From NCBI GenBank assembly GCA_025351385.1, contig JANXWA010000018.1, positions 54,406 through 118,405 of the forward strand: a DNA stretch of 64,000 bases, in the 5' to 3' direction. The translations under genes and the position numbers were made by a program. The notes under the pieces were generated by a model, which worked only from the letters and a program-made list of their open reading frames with translations, had not been told where the DNA came from and did no database searches. This document shows positions 41,917 to 51,315 of this stretch, one piece after another; the stretch's first letter is position 1; every line of letters begins with the position of its first letter. Source of the stretch: Acidimicrobiales bacterium. GTDB lineage: Bacteria; Actinomycetota; Acidimicrobiia; Acidimicrobiales; RAAP-2.

Positions 41917-42644
41917 TCCTGGCCGAGTGGCCGCGCCGGATTGCGGCGCTGGGCCAGTTCCGCGTCGACGACCCGCTGGCCCCCGTTCTGGCGACCCACG
42001 ACGAGCATCACCTGCGCACGGTGCTGCGCGCGCGAAGCGGCGAGGAGATCGTCGTGACGGACGGACGCGGCTCGTGGTCGCTCTGCGAGGTCGGTGACGT
42101 GGGGCTGCACCGCGTCTCGCCCGTGCACCTGGACCCCGCCACAATCGCGACGACGCTCTACCTCGCGCCCCTGAAGGGCGATCGCAGCGAGTGGGCGGTC
42201 GCCAAAGCGACCGAGGTCGGCGTGAGCCGCATCGTGCCACTGGTGTGCGAGCGACTGGTCGTGAAGTTCAAGGGAGAGGTGGGCGACAAGATCGTGGCGC
42301 GGTGGCGGCGGATCGCCGCTGAGACCGCGGGGCAGTGCCGACGGACCTTCGACCTCGTGGTGGACGAGCCGGTACGGGTCGGTGACGTCCCGGTGAACGT
42401 CGCGGTCACCGACTTTGACGGCGACCCCGACTGGCGCGGCGTGACGGCGGTGGCGATTGGTCCCGAAGGGGGCTGGGCGCCCGGCGAGTGGACCGACGAG
42501 CGACGCCGGGTCGTGCTCGGACCGACGGTGCTGCGTGGCGAGACGGCCGGCGTGCTCGCCGCGGCGCTGCTCGCCTTCGGCGCTGGTGGTTGGGGATTTA
42601 CCATCGACGGAGGCACGATGGGTAATGATGTGAGCAATACATGA
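41913..42644 (+). CDS. rsmE: 16S rRNA (uracil(1498)-N(3))-methyltransferase
   Basis: The 243-residue SPOUT-family enzyme methylates U1498 of 16S rRNA. Visible are the N-terminal PUA-like part (LGQFRVDDPLAPVLATHDEH, HLRTVLRARSGEEIVVTDGR), the KATEVGVSRIVPLVCERLVV segment, and the knotted SAM site VAIGPEGGWAPGEWTDERRR with GPEGG, followed by LGPTVLRGETAGVLAAALLA. It follows dnaJ, the usual order. GTG start with 4-nt overlap; its end overlaps the HIT gene by 4 nt. Confidence 0.95.
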   Translation: MILAEWPRRIAALGQFRVDDPLAPVLATHDEHHLRTVLRARSGEEIVVTDGRGSWSLCEVGDVGLHRVSPVHLDPATIATTLYLAPLKGDRSEWAVAKATEVGVSRIVPLVCERLVVKFKGEVGDKIVARWRRIAAETAGQCRRTFDLVVDEPVRVGDVPVNVAVTDFDGDPDWRGVTAVAIGPEGGWAPGEWTDERRRVVLGPTVLRGETAGVLAAALLAFGAGGWGFTIDGGTMGNDVSNT

Positions 42645-42985
42645 GTGAGTGCCTGTTCTGCAAGATCGTCGCGGGGGAGATTCCGTCGAAGCCCGTAGCC
42701 CAGAGCGACACCGCGTACGCGTTCGACGACATCGCGCCCCAGGCCCCGGTGCACGTGCTGGTTGTGTCCAAGGCCCACATCACCAGCGCCGACGAGATTG
42801 CGAGCACCCACGGCGGCGTCGTGGACGACCTGGTGCTGCTCGCCCAGGAGGTTGTCGAGCTCGAGGGGGTCCGCGAAAGCGGCTATCGCCTCGTCATGAA
42901 CGTCGGACGTGACGGCCAGATGAGCGTGGCCCACCTCCACATGCACGTGCTCGGCGGACGGCGAATGGAGTGGCCACCCGGATGA
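42641..42985 (+). CDS. HIT-family (HinT-like) nucleotide hydrolase
   Basis: The 114-residue protein is a complete HinT-type protein: CLFCKIVAGEIPSKPVAQSD at the N-terminus, PQAPVHVLVVSKAHITSADE, LVMNVGRDGQMSVAHLHMHV and the histidine triad HLHMHVLGG. Such proteins hydrolyse nucleoside 5'-phosphoramidates, for example AMP-lysine. A Cys pair near the N-terminus (C-x2-C) is common in the group. It overlaps rsmE and phoH by 4 nt each (ATGA). Confidence 0.95.
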   Translation: MSECLFCKIVAGEIPSKPVAQSDTAYAFDDIAPQAPVHVLVVSKAHITSADEIASTHGGVVDDLVLLAQEVVELEGVRESGYRLVMNVGRDGQMSVAHLHMHVLGGRRMEWPPG

Positions 42986-43944
42986 CCTTCGATGCCACGG
43001 CCCAAGAGGCCCTCACGGCGACCACCTTCGTTCCCAACACGCACCTGATGTCCGGACTGCTCGGTCCACGCGACGAGCACCTGCGCGTCGTCGAGCGGTC
43101 GTTCCCGAACTCGAAGATCCGCGTGCAGGGCAACCAGATCTCGGTGTCGGGCCCCGACGCGGCGAAGGTGCTGCGGCTCTTCGACGAGCTGGTGCTCGTG
43201 CTCGAGAGCGGCCAGGCCCTCGACCCGACGAAGATCGCGCGCACCATCGACATGGTCGACGACGACCTGCGGCCGAGCGAGGTGCTGCGCCACGAGGTGG
43301 TGCGCGGCGCCAAGGGCAAGGCGATCCGCCCGTCGACGGCCGGTCAGAAGCGCTACACCGACGCGATCGATACGTCGATCATCACCTTCGGCATCGGCCC
43401 CGCCGGCACCGGAAAGAGCTACCTGGCGGTCGCCCAGGCCGTCCAGGCGCTACACCGACGCCAGGTCCAGCGCATCGTGCTGACCCGGCCCGCCGTCGAG
43501 GCCGGCGAGCACCTCGGCTTCCTGCCCGGTGACCTCATGGCCAAGGTCGACCCCTACCTGCGACCGCTCTACGACGCGCTCTACGACATGGTCGGACCAG
43601 AGGGCGCCCAGCGCCTCATCGCCAACGGTACGATCGAGGTGGCGCCGCTCGCCTTCATGCGCGGCCGTACCCTCAACGACTCGTTCATCATCCTCGACGA
43701 GGCCCAGAACACGACGCCCGAGCAGATGAAGATGTTCCTCACCCGCATCGGCTTCAACTCCAAGGCCGTGGTCACCGGCGACGTCACCCAGGTCGACCTC
43801 AACGGCAAGCACAGCGGTCTCGCGACCATCGAGAAGATCCTGTGGAACATCGAGGGCATCAGCTTCATCCACCTCGGGGCGAAGGACGTCGTGCGCCACC
43901 GCATCGTGGCCGACATCGTCGCCGCGTACGAACAACAGCCATGA
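42982..43944 (+). CDS. phoH: PhoH-family ATPase
   Basis: The 320-residue protein has an N-terminal KH-like region ([32 protein letters not shown]) and a PhoH ATPase domain: [20 protein letters not shown] (Walker A about 139-146), [40 protein letters not shown] (Walker B) and [19 protein letters not shown]. It is widely linked to RNA metabolism and ribosome maturation and sits next to ybeY in most bacteria, as here. ATG 42982 overlaps the HIT stop; GTG 42970 would add four residues. Confidence 0.96.
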   Translation: MTFDATAQEALTATTFVPNTHLMSGLLGPRDEHLRVVERSFPNSKIRVQGNQISVSGPDAAKVLRLFDELVLVLESGQALDPTKIARTIDMVDDDLRPSEVLRHEVVRGAKGKAIRPSTAGQKRYTDAIDTSIITFGIGPAGTGKSYLAVAQAVQALHRRQVQRIVLTRPAVEAGEHLGFLPGDLMAKVDPYLRPLYDALYDMVGPEGAQRLIANGTIEVAPLAFMRGRTLNDSFIILDEAQNTTPEQMKMFLTRIGFNSKAVVTGDVTQVDLNGKHSGLATIEKILWNIEGISFIHLGAKDVVRHRIVADIVAAYEQQP

Positions 43945-44447
43945 CCATCGACATCTACGCTGCCGACGAGCAGCACGACCACGACATCGATCTCGAGAAG
44001 TGGGTCGCGCTCACCAACGCGGCGCTGACCGACGAGGGCGTACGCGGTCTGTGCGAGGTGTCGCTGATCTTCCTCGACGAGCCGGCGATCACGGCGCTGA
44101 ACCACCAGTTCATGGGCCAGGTCGGCCCCACCGACGTGCTGAGCTTCCCCATCGACAACGAGCCCGAGCCGACCGGTCGCGTGCCCGACTCCGGGGGCAG
44201 CGGTCCGGGCGAGCCGGCCTCGCCCGAGATCCCCCAGCTCATCGGCGACATCGTCATCTGTCCCTCCGTCGCCGCTCGCAACGCGGTCGAGCACGAGTGC
44301 GCATTCGACGACGAGTTGGCGCTGCTCGTCGTGCACGGGGTGCTGCACCTGCTCGGCTGGGACCACGCGGCTGACGAGGAGGCCGAGCGGATGGAGGCGC
44401 GCGAGCGCGTGCTGCTCGCTCGCCACTACCGGGCGGCACCGTCGTGA
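43941..44447 (+). CDS. ybeY: Endoribonuclease / rRNA maturation factor YbeY
   Basis: The 168-residue protein has the YbeY metal site [20 protein letters not shown] (H-x3-H-x5-H), the motif [13 protein letters not shown] and [20 protein letters not shown]. YbeY matures the 16S 3' end and takes part in ribosome quality control. A Pro/Gly-rich insert ([19 protein letters not shown]) between these blocks is longer than in E. coli. ATG 43941 overlaps phoH and its stop overlaps the CBS-domain gene, so translation is likely coupled. Confidence 0.95.
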   Translation: MTIDIYAADEQHDHDIDLEKWVALTNAALTDEGVRGLCEVSLIFLDEPAITALNHQFMGQVGPTDVLSFPIDNEPEPTGRVPDSGGSGPGEPASPEIPQLIGDIVICPSVAARNAVEHECAFDDELALLVVHGVLHLLGWDHAADEEAERMEARERVLLARHYRAAPS

Positions 44448-45721
44448 TCGCCGCCGGCTGGACGGCCAGCGACACCTACCTCGGCGTCACGGTCGTCGTG
44501 CTGCTCGTCCTGTCGGGCTTCTTCGCACTCGCCGAGACCTCGCTCGTGCGAATGAACAAGTCGCGCGCACGCTCGCTGCGCGACCAGGGCCGCCACGGCG
44601 CCAAGGCCCTCGTGGCGCTGTCGGAGTCGCCCGAGAAGTTCCTCAACCCGCTGCTCTTGCTGGTCCTCATCTGCCAGCTTGTCTCGGCGACGATGGTCGG
44701 CGTGCTCGCCGGGCGGCTCTTCGGCGCGGCCGGGGTCTTCGTCGCGACGCTGGGCGAGGTCGTCGTGATCTTCGTGATCTTCGAGGCCATCCCCAAGAAC
44801 TTCGCAGTGCAGCACCCCGACGCGGCGGCCCTCTTGACGGCGCCGGTGGTGGGACGGATCCTGCGATTCTGGCCGATCAAGTGGATCTCGGGCCTGCTGC
44901 TCTCGATCGCGGACTTCGTCATTGGCTGGTTCGGCGTGACCGGTCGGCGCCACCGCATGACCGAGTCCGAGGTCCTCGCCATGGCCGACGTCGCCCACGA
45001 GGACGAGGCGATCGAGTCCGACGAGCGTAATTTCATCCGATCGGTCATCGAGTTCGGCGACACGATCGTGCGCGAGGTCATGGTCCCGCGCATCGACATG
45101 GTGGACATCGCCGACACCGCGACGGTGCGCGACGCGCTCGAGCTCGCGATCCAGTCCGGACGGTCGAGGATCCCGGTGCTCGGCGGGGGAGTCGACGACG
45201 TGGTCGGAATGGTGAACCTGCGCCGACTGGCCGGTCTCGTTGCCGACGGTCTGGGCGCCGACCTGGTCCGCGACCACATGGGCCAGCCCCACTTCGTGCC
45301 CGAGACCAAGCGCGTCGCGTCGCTGCTAAGTGAGATCCGCCGCGCCAAGACCCACCTCTTCGTCGTCGTGGACGAGTACGGCGGCACGGCCGGGCTGGTC
45401 ACGCTGGAGGACGTGCTCGAAGAGCTCGTCGGCGAGATCACCGACGAGTCCGACCCCTCCATCGAGGAGGAGGACGAGCGCACCATCGACCAGGGCATCG
45501 AGCTGAGCGGGCGCATGAACATCGACGACGCCAACGAGGACTACGGGCTGGCGCTGCCCAAGGACGGGTGGGACACGGTCGGCGGACTCGTGCTCGACCT
45601 CGCGGGCGGGGTGCCCGAGGTGGGCGACGTCTACGCCACCGACCACTACCGCCTGACGGTCATCCGCCTCGAGGGGCGGCGCATCGAAGAGGTGCTCGTC
45701 GAGCCGCTCGGCGAGCCGTGA
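44444..45721 (+). CDS. CNNM/CorC-type transporter-associated protein (hemolysin family, DUF21-CBS)
   Basis: The 425-residue membrane protein has an N-terminal DUF21 domain with four hydrophobic segments ([20 protein letters not shown]), a CBS pair ([60 protein letters not shown]) and a C-terminal CorC/HlyC domain ([20 protein letters not shown]). Relatives export Mg2+ or regulate Mg2+/Co2+ efflux and bind ATP through CBS. It lies between ybeY and era, a common order, overlapping both by 4 nt. Confidence 0.92.
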   Translation: MIAAGWTASDTYLGVTVVVLLVLSGFFALAETSLVRMNKSRARSLRDQGRHGAKALVALSESPEKFLNPLLLLVLICQLVSATMVGVLAGRLFGAAGVFVATLGEVVVIFVIFEAIPKNFAVQHPDAAALLTAPVVGRILRFWPIKWISGLLLSIADFVIGWFGVTGRRHRMTESEVLAMADVAHEDEAIESDERNFIRSVIEFGDTIVREVMVPRIDMVDIADTATVRDALELAIQSGRSRIPVLGGGVDDVVGMVNLRRLAGLVADGLGADLVRDHMGQPHFVPETKRVASLLSEIRRAKTHLFVVVDEYGGTAGLVTLEDVLEELVGEITDESDPSIEEEDERTIDQGIELSGRMNIDDANEDYGLALPKDGWDTVGGLVLDLAGGVPEVGDVYATDHYRLTVIRLEGRRIEEVLVEPLGEP

Positions 45722-46623
45722 CCCGCTCGGGCTTCGCGGCCATCCTCGGTCGCCCGAACGTCGGCAAGTCGACGTTGCTCAACCAGGTTGTCGGCACCAA
45801 GGTGTCGATCACCGCGGCCTCGCCCAACACCACTCGCCAGGCCATCCGGGGCATTCTCACCGAGGACGACGTCCAGGTGATCTTCGTCGACACGCCGGGT
45901 ATCCACCGGCCGAAGACCTCGCTCGGCGGGCGGCTGAACGAGACCGCCAAGGCCGCGGCCGACGGCGTCGACGTCATCCTCGCGGTGATCGAGGCCAGTG
46001 CCGCGATCGGGCCGGGTGACCGCCACGTCATCGCCACGATGCTCTCGAACGCGCGTCGCGCGCGCGGCCCCCAACCGTGCCTCGTCGTGAACAAGATGGA
46101 CCGCACGGGCAAGGAAGGCGTCGCCGCGCAGCTGATGGCCGCGACGCAGGCCGTGGCCGAGGTCGCCGAGGAGATGGCGCTCGAGGAGGCGGCGAGTCGG
46201 GTCGAGTACTTCCCGGTCTCGGCCAAAACGGGCGAGGGGACCGCGGCGCTGATCGAATACGTGAAGGGGCTGATGCCGGAGTCGCCGTTCCTCTTCCCCG
46301 AGGACGAAGTCTCCGACGTCCCCGAGGCGATGTGGGTGGCCGAGCTCGTGCGCGAGCAGCTGGTGCGAAAGACCAAGCAGGAGCTGCCGCACTCAATCCA
46401 CTGCCGGGTGATCGAGTTCGAGTGGCCGCACATCATCGTGGAGATCCTCGTCGAGCGCGAGTCCCAAAAGGGTATGGTCATCGGCAAGGGCGGCGCGCTG
46501 TTGAAGGACGTCGGCATCGCCGCGCGGCGCCAGCTGCCCGAGGGCTGCTTCCTCGAGCTAAAGGTCTCCGTCGAGCCGGGATGGCAGAAGCGAGACGACA
46601 TTCTGGACCGGCTGGGGTACTAG
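45718..46623 (+). CDS. era: GTPase Era
   Basis: The 301-residue protein has G1 ILGRPNVGKSTLLNQVVGTK (about 11-19), G2 with NTTRQAIRGI, G3 FVDTPGIHRPKT, G4 VVNKMDRTGKEG, and a C-terminal KH domain with SQKGMVIGKGGALLKDVGIA. Era binds 16S rRNA near the 3' end and checks 30S assembly, so it fits with YbeY and PhoH in this operon. GTG 45718 overlaps the CBS gene. The last 66 nt overlap the convergent TauE-type gene on the other strand. Confidence 0.96.
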   Translation: MTRSGFAAILGRPNVGKSTLLNQVVGTKVSITAASPNTTRQAIRGILTEDDVQVIFVDTPGIHRPKTSLGGRLNETAKAAADGVDVILAVIEASAAIGPGDRHVIATMLSNARRARGPQPCLVVNKMDRTGKEGVAAQLMAATQAVAEVAEEMALEEAASRVEYFPVSAKTGEGTAALIEYVKGLMPESPFLFPEDEVSDVPEAMWVAELVREQLVRKTKQELPHSIHCRVIEFEWPHIIVEILVERESQKGMVIGKGGALLKDVGIAARRQLPEGCFLELKVSVEPGWQKRDDILDRLGY

Positions 46624-47499
46624 GGCGACGTCCGCCAGGGCGAAGCGCTTCTGCGCGGCCCAGTGTCGCAGCGCGTTCAGGGTGATGAAGGCGGCGACCA
46701 GCACCGCGACGACGCCGAGAGCGGTCGTCGGGAGCCCGACGTACTTCAGTCCGCTGAGCAGGACGACGCCGGTGATGACGCGCCGCAGCAGGTAGCCGTT
46801 CGACCGCGACGACATCAGCGAGCCGACGATGACCATCGGGACGCTGCCGATGATGATCGACGTCGTCAGCGAGAAGTTGACGTGGCCGAAGACGAGCGCT
46901 CCGAGCGTGGCGCTCAGCGTCAGGGGCAGCGACTGGGCCAGGTCGGTGCCGACGAGGTGGTCGTTGCGCAGCTTGGGGTAGACCATCACCAGCAGCACCA
47001 GGATGAGCGAGCCCGCGCCGACGGAGGTGAGTCCGACCATGAAGCCGCCGACGGCCCCGACGACGACCGTCGGCAGGCGTCGCACGGCGACGTGGTCGGT
47101 GCCCTTGGGCGTCGCCTCGATGAAGATCGAGCGGTAGAGGATCGCGAGCGCCCCGATGATCAGCGCCGAGCCGAGCAGGATCTGCAGCTGGTGCTCGGCG
47201 GCGGCGCTCTGGCCCATGAGGTGCATCACGTAGGTGCCGAGGAAGGCGGCGGGCACCGAACCGAGGCAGAGGAACTTCACGACGTCGGAGTTGACGGTCC
47301 GACGGCGCCAGTGGATCGCCACGCCGGCCGGCTTCATGAAGAGCGCGGCCATGAGGTCCGACGCGATGGCCGCCGACGGCGTGACGCCGAAGAGCAGGAC
47401 GAGCATGGGCGTCATGAGCGCCCCGCCGCCCATGCCGGTCAGTCCGACGAGCAAGCCCACGACGGCGCTGCCGAGGACGAGGTAGAGGTCAATGTGCAC
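46558..47499 (-). CDS. TauE/SafE-type sulfite exporter family membrane protein
   Basis: The 313-residue protein has about eight membrane segments and the two duplicated family motifs: LVGLTGMGGGALMTPMLVLL near the N-terminus and GLTSVGAGSLILVLLVMVYP in the middle. Family members move sulfite, sulfoacetate or other organosulfur anions out of the cell. ATG 47499 has GGAG upstream. The C-terminal 22 codons are read from the opposite strand of the era 3' end. The gap 47500-47596 shows no gene, only an AT-richer stretch that may hold its promoter. Confidence 0.9.
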   Translation of the reverse strand: MHIDLYLVLGSAVVGLLVGLTGMGGGALMTPMLVLLFGVTPSAAIASDLMAALFMKPAGVAIHWRRRTVNSDVVKFLCLGSVPAAFLGTYVMHLMGQSAAAEHQLQILLGSALIIGALAILYRSIFIEATPKGTDHVAVRRLPTVVVGAVGGFMVGLTSVGAGSLILVLLVMVYPKLRNDHLVGTDLAQSLPLTLSATLGALVFGHVNFSLTTSIIIGSVPMVIVGSLMSSRSNGYLLRRVITGVVLLSGLKYVGLPTTALGVVAVLVAAFITLNALRHWAAQKRFALADVALVPQPVQNVVSLLPSRLDGDL

Positions 47500-47596
47500 G
47501 AGGACTCCGTCGAAAAGAACAATATCTAGTGAAATAGTAGTCTATTGGACCGAATCGATGTGCGTGAGCTTCCTTATAAAGGGGTGAGTTTCGTGC

Positions 47597-49561
47597 CTAC
47601 TGGCGCAGTTCGGCGAGGAACGCCTCAACCTGGGCCCGGTCCCGGGTCCGCCTCATCGGAGGGAGTTTCTTGAACATGGCCGACCTGTAGCTCGATTCGG
47701 CCAGCCTCGTGTCGAGCACCGCGACGACGCCGTGGTCGGTGCGGTTGCGGATCAGGCGGCCGACCCCCTGGGCCAGCAGCATCGTCGCGCGGGGCAGGTC
47801 GACCTCGTAGAACGGTCGATCGGACTTGGCCCGGCGGGCCTCGGCCAACGGGTCGTTGGGCACCGCGAACGGCAGTCGGTCGATCGTCACCAGGCTGAGC
47901 GAGTGGCCCGGGACGTCGATGCCCTGCCAGAAGCTCGTCACCGCGAAGAGGCTCGCCTCGGCGCTGTCGCGGAACTCTTCGATGATGCGCTGGCGTGAGA
48001 GGGTGCCCTGGACGAGGACCTCCGTCGAGAGACGTGGCGTCACCGCCTCGGCCACCCGGTTCATCACCGCGCGATTCGTGAAGAGCGCGAGCGTGCGCCC
48101 GCCGGCCGCGGTGATGAGCGACACCAGTTCGTCGATGATCGCCGCCTCGGCGCCGGGGTCGTTGCGCCCCGGGAAGTCCTGGGGCACGTAGAGCAGCGAG
48201 TTGCTCGCGTAGTCGAAGGGGCTGTCGAGGTGCTGGACCGCGACGTCGTCGAGCCCGAGGCTCTTGGGCAGGGTGTCGGGGATCGTGGCGCTCGTCAGCA
48301 CCGCCGTGACCGATCCCCAGAGGTCGTCGCGCAGGCGCGGACCGACGTCGACGAGCGAGATCTCCACGTCCACCTCGCGGTCGCGCTTGACGAGGTACAA
48401 GAGCTCGCCGTCGCGGACCCGGCTGATCCGATCGAGGTCGTTGCCGAGGTGGATCGCCGGGCCGAGGGTGCGGACCTTCCGGGCCTCGGCCTCGGGTCCC
48501 TCGGTCGCCAGCGCCCGCAGCCCCTCGATGATCGCGACCACCAGTTCGTTGGCGCGCGCCAGGTGCCGGACGCACTCCTCGTCGAGGCCCGTCAGTTCGT
48601 CGCGGTCGTACTGGGACGCCAGTGCGGCGGCCAGTCGGTCCGCGACGGTGACGAGCTCGAGGGCCCGCTCGGCGAACTCGGGACCGAGCACCGGGCGCGC
48701 AGTGCCGGCGAGGGCGCGAAGCCGTGTGGCGTTGAGCGACGTGCCGAGCAGCGTTGCGAAGATGTCGAGGATCTCGTGGGCCTCGTCGAAGACGACGAAC
48801 TCGTGGCCGGGAAGCAGCATCGAGCCCGAGGCGAGGTGCGAGGCGTAGAGGTGGGTGTTGACGATCAGGATCGAGCTCTCGGCCGCTCGGTCCTTCGCCA
48901 GCTCGTGGAAGCAGTTCTGCCCCTGGGGGCACCTCGAACGGCCCAGGCACTCCTGGGGCGTGACCGACAGGCCGCGCCAGGCGCGGTGGTCGACCTCGAA
49001 GCTCAGCTCGTCGCGGTCGCCGCTCACGGTGTCGCTCGACCACCGAAGGATCCGGCGCATCTGGTCGGCGACGCCCTTCGGCACGTCCGAGCCGTCGTCG
49101 AAGCTCAGCTGCGCGGCCCCGCTGACGCTCTGGGCCCGATTGAGGCAGAGGTAGTTCTGCTTGCCCTTCAGGACTGCGACGCGCACGCCTGGCGCGTGCG
49201 CCGCGACCGTCGGGGCGTCCTTGCCGGCCAACTGGTCCTGGAGGTTCTTGGTGGCGGTGGCGATGACGACGCGTTGGCCCGACATCGCGGCCGGTACGAG
49301 GTAGGCGAGCGACTTGCCGATTCCGGTTCCCGCTTCGATGACCGCGCTCTGGCGGCGCGAGAACGCGGTCGCCACCGAGCGGACCATCTGGCGCTGACCC
49401 TCGCGGCTCTCTCCGCCCCCGGGCAGGTCGCCGGTTATGAGGTCGAGCAGGTCTAGTGTGCGCTCGGCGTCGATCGCCACGACGTCCTCGTCGAGCTGTA
49501 CGCCCGACTCGCCGTCAGGTTCGATGAAGGCGGCGTCGTCGTCGGGATCGAAACTCTGCAC
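47597..49561 (-). CDS. dinG: ATP-dependent DNA helicase, DinG family
   Basis: The 654-residue XPD-like helicase has Walker A EAGTGIGKSLAYLVPAAM (77-84), four iron-sulfur-type cysteines (NYLCLNRAQS, PQECLGRSRCPQGQNCFHEL), the DEAH box VVFDEAHEILDIF, TSATIPDTLP, and C-terminal motifs TSFWQGIDVPGHSLSLVTID and QGVGRLIRNRTDHGVVAVLD. It unwinds DNA 5' to 3' and resolves R-loops and other structures during repair. The start is GTG 49561 with TAGGGT 6 nt upstream. Divergent from uppS. Confidence 0.93.
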   Translation of the reverse strand: MQSFDPDDDAAFIEPDGESGVQLDEDVVAIDAERTLDLLDLITGDLPGGGESREGQRQMVRSVATAFSRRQSAVIEAGTGIGKSLAYLVPAAMSGQRVVIATATKNLQDQLAGKDAPTVAAHAPGVRVAVLKGKQNYLCLNRAQSVSGAAQLSFDDGSDVPKGVADQMRRILRWSSDTVSGDRDELSFEVDHRAWRGLSVTPQECLGRSRCPQGQNCFHELAKDRAAESSILIVNTHLYASHLASGSMLLPGHEFVVFDEAHEILDIFATLLGTSLNATRLRALAGTARPVLGPEFAERALELVTVADRLAAALASQYDRDELTGLDEECVRHLARANELVVAIIEGLRALATEGPEAEARKVRTLGPAIHLGNDLDRISRVRDGELLYLVKRDREVDVEISLVDVGPRLRDDLWGSVTAVLTSATIPDTLPKSLGLDDVAVQHLDSPFDYASNSLLYVPQDFPGRNDPGAEAAIIDELVSLITAAGGRTLALFTNRAVMNRVAEAVTPRLSTEVLVQGTLSRQRIIEEFRDSAEASLFAVTSFWQGIDVPGHSLSLVTIDRLPFAVPNDPLAEARRAKSDRPFYEVDLPRATMLLAQGVGRLIRNRTDHGVVAVLDTRLAESSYRSAMFKKLPPMRRTRDRAQVEAFLAELRQ

Positions 49562-49567
49562 TATTGG

Positions 49568-49573
49568 ACCCTA
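49568..49573 (-). promoter_or_regulatory. Putative -10 hexamer TAGGGT of dinG
   Basis: TAGGGT ends 6 nt before GTG 49561. The uppS hexamer lies on the other strand only 36 bp away, so the 60-bp gap would carry two divergent leaderless promoters. Confidence 0.4.
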
Positions 49574-49609
49574 GGGGTTGGCGCCGGATGGATCGTGAGA
49601 ACGACGAAC

Positions 49610-49615
49610 TAGGTT
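49610..49615 (+). promoter_or_regulatory. Putative -10 hexamer TAGGTT of uppS
   Basis: TAGGTT ends 6 nt before GTG 49622, with no ribosome binding site, in the short dinG-uppS gap. Confidence 0.4.
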
Positions 49616-49621
49616 TTATCT

Positions 49622-50362
49622 GTGCCCGATCCCCGTCCGACCCCGGTTCCCGCGTCGATCGACCCGGGAAGCGTGCCCCACCACGTGGCGGTGGTGATGG
49701 ACGGCAACGGCCGCTGGGCGCAGCGTCGGGGACTGGCCCGCACCGAGGGCCACGGCGCTGGCGAGGAGGCGCTGCTCGACACCACCTACGGCGCGCTCTC
49801 GATCGGGGTGCGGGTGCTCACGGTCTACGCGTTCTCCACCGAGAACTGGCGTCGGCCGATCGACGAGGTCCGCTACCTCATGAACTTCAACCAGGGCCTG
49901 CTGCAGCGCCGCCAGCACGAGCTGCACGACGAGGGCGTGCGGATCACGTTCTCGGGCCGGCGCGACTGGCGCGTGCCCAAGCGGGTGCTGCGCAACATGG
50001 ACGAGGCGGCCGCCCTGACGAAGGCCAACAAGGTCATGACGCTCAACATCGCCTTCAACTACGGCGGCCGGGCCGAGATCGTGGACGCGGTCCAGCGCCT
50101 CGTCGCCGAAGGGGTCGCCGCCGGCAAGGTCGACGAGAAGGCCATCCGCCAGCGGCTCTACCACCCCGAGATCCCCGACCCCGACCTGGTAATCCGCACG
50201 TCGGGGGAGTACCGGATCTCGAACTTCCTGCTGTGGGAGATGGCGTACTCCGAACTCGTGTTCACCGAGGTTCTGTGGCCGGACTTTCGCCGCGAGCACC
50301 TCTTCGAGGCGGTGGAGGAGTACCAGCAGCGCGAGCGCCGCTTCGGGGCCCTCGACAAGTGA
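49622..50362 (+). CDS. uppS: Isoprenyl (undecaprenyl-type) diphosphate synthase
   Basis: The 246-residue cis-prenyltransferase makes a long polyprenyl diphosphate for cell-wall lipid carriers. Motifs are VAVVMDGNGRWAQRRGLART (catalytic Asp and the phosphate site), HGAGEEALLDTTYGALSIGV, LTVYAFSTENWRRP, and the C-terminal PDLVIRTSGEYRISNFLLWE with MAYSELVFTEVLWPDF. Actinobacteria may have two such enzymes with different chain lengths; which one this is cannot be told. Its stop overlaps the small membrane gene (TGATG). Confidence 0.95.
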   Translation: MPDPRPTPVPASIDPGSVPHHVAVVMDGNGRWAQRRGLARTEGHGAGEEALLDTTYGALSIGVRVLTVYAFSTENWRRPIDEVRYLMNFNQGLLQRRQHELHDEGVRITFSGRRDWRVPKRVLRNMDEAAALTKANKVMTLNIAFNYGGRAEIVDAVQRLVAEGVAAGKVDEKAIRQRLYHPEIPDPDLVIRTSGEYRISNFLLWEMAYSELVFTEVLWPDFRREHLFEAVEEYQQRERRFGALDK

Positions 50363-50571
50363 TGACCCGCGTCGTGCTCGTGCTGGCAGCCCTCGTCTAC
50401 GTCTTTCTGTGGGTGGTCGCGGCGCACGGCGCGACCATCCTGGTGGCCCCCCTCTTGATCCCGGCGGTGCTCGCGGTCATGGTCGCGCTCGGGGTGGCCC
50501 TCAACCGGTTCGTCGGCATCACGCCGCGCCGGCCGCACTTCGACGACCGAGACGACGAGAAGGAGCAGTGA
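50362..50571 (+). CDS. Small two-helix membrane protein between uppS and recO
   Basis: This 69-residue protein starts MTRVVLVLAALVYVFLWVVA, has a second hydrophobic segment (LLIPAVLAVMVALGVALN) and ends in a charged tail (RRPHFDDRDDEKEQ). It should be an inner-membrane hairpin with both ends inside. It is coupled to uppS by TGATG and to recO by GTGA overlaps, which strongly suggests a real gene despite its small size. I do not recognise the family; a link to lipid-carrier synthesis is only inferred from position. Confidence 0.72.
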   Translation: MTRVVLVLAALVYVFLWVVAAHGATILVAPLLIPAVLAVMVALGVALNRFVGITPRRPHFDDRDDEKEQ

Positions 50572-51314
50572 GGGAGCTGCGCGACGACGCGGTCGTGCTG
50601 CGGACCTACAAGTCCGGAGAGTCCGACCGGGTGGCGGTGCTCTGGACCCGCCACCATGGGAAGGTCCGCGTCCTCGCCAAGGGCATCCGCAAGTCGACGA
50701 GCCGGCTCGGCGGGAACCTCGAGGCGCTCGCCTACGTGGACGTCGACCTCGTTAAGACGCGCGGGGACTTCTACATCGCGCGCCACGTCGCGCACCGCGA
50801 GCGCCTGGTGACGCTGCGCTCCTCGTACGGGCGCATCAACGCTGGCTACGCCGTGGTCGAGGTCGTCGACGCGATCCCCTCGGAGGACGTCGCCGACGAG
50901 GGGATCTTCGAGCTGGTCGCGCGGGTCCTGCTCACCCTGGACGACGAGGCCTTCAACCCGGCGCTGGTGCCCGCGTCGTTCTACTTCAAGCTGCTCGCCC
51001 ACGACGGCTCCGAGCCGGTCGTCGACCGATGCGTCAACTGCGAGCGCGCGGGTCCGCTCGTGGCCTTCGACGCCCAGGCCGGCGGCACGCTCTGTCCCGA
51101 CTGCCGCTCGGGCACCTCGATCTCTCCCGAGGCGCTCCTCTTGGTACGGCGCATCCTCGGGGGCGGCCTCGCCGCCGTGCTGCGCGAGGAACCGCCGGCC
51201 GGGTCGGGCGAGGTGATGGCCCTCGCCCTCGACGCCATCGAGGCCCACTTCGGGCGACACCTGCGAGCGGCCCGCTCGACGCCGCCCCTCGCGCCACCGT
51301 CGGTCGGTCGTTGA
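50568..51314 (+). CDS. recO: DNA repair protein RecO
   Basis: The 248-residue protein has an N-terminal OB fold (DAVVLRTYKSGESDRVAVLW, GKVRVLAKGIRKSTSRLGGN) and a helical domain with a zinc site (CVNCERAGP ... CPDCRSG). RecO anneals single strands and loads RecA with RecR in gap repair. The end is a low-complexity ARSTPPLAPPSVGR. GTG 50568 overlaps the upstream gene's stop, and hemW starts 1 nt after the recO stop. Confidence 0.94.
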   Translation: MRELRDDAVVLRTYKSGESDRVAVLWTRHHGKVRVLAKGIRKSTSRLGGNLEALAYVDVDLVKTRGDFYIARHVAHRERLVTLRSSYGRINAGYAVVEVVDAIPSEDVADEGIFELVARVLLTLDDEAFNPALVPASFYFKLLAHDGSEPVVDRCVNCERAGPLVAFDAQAGGTLCPDCRSGTSISPEALLLVRRILGGGLAAVLREEPPAGSGEVMALALDAIEAHFGRHLRAARSTPPLAPPSVGR

Positions 51315-51315
51315 C

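Noticed and set aside
48230..49456. 408-codon plus-strand frame inside dinG
   Set aside because: It is antisense to all conserved helicase motifs and has no independent start signal or homology that I recognise.
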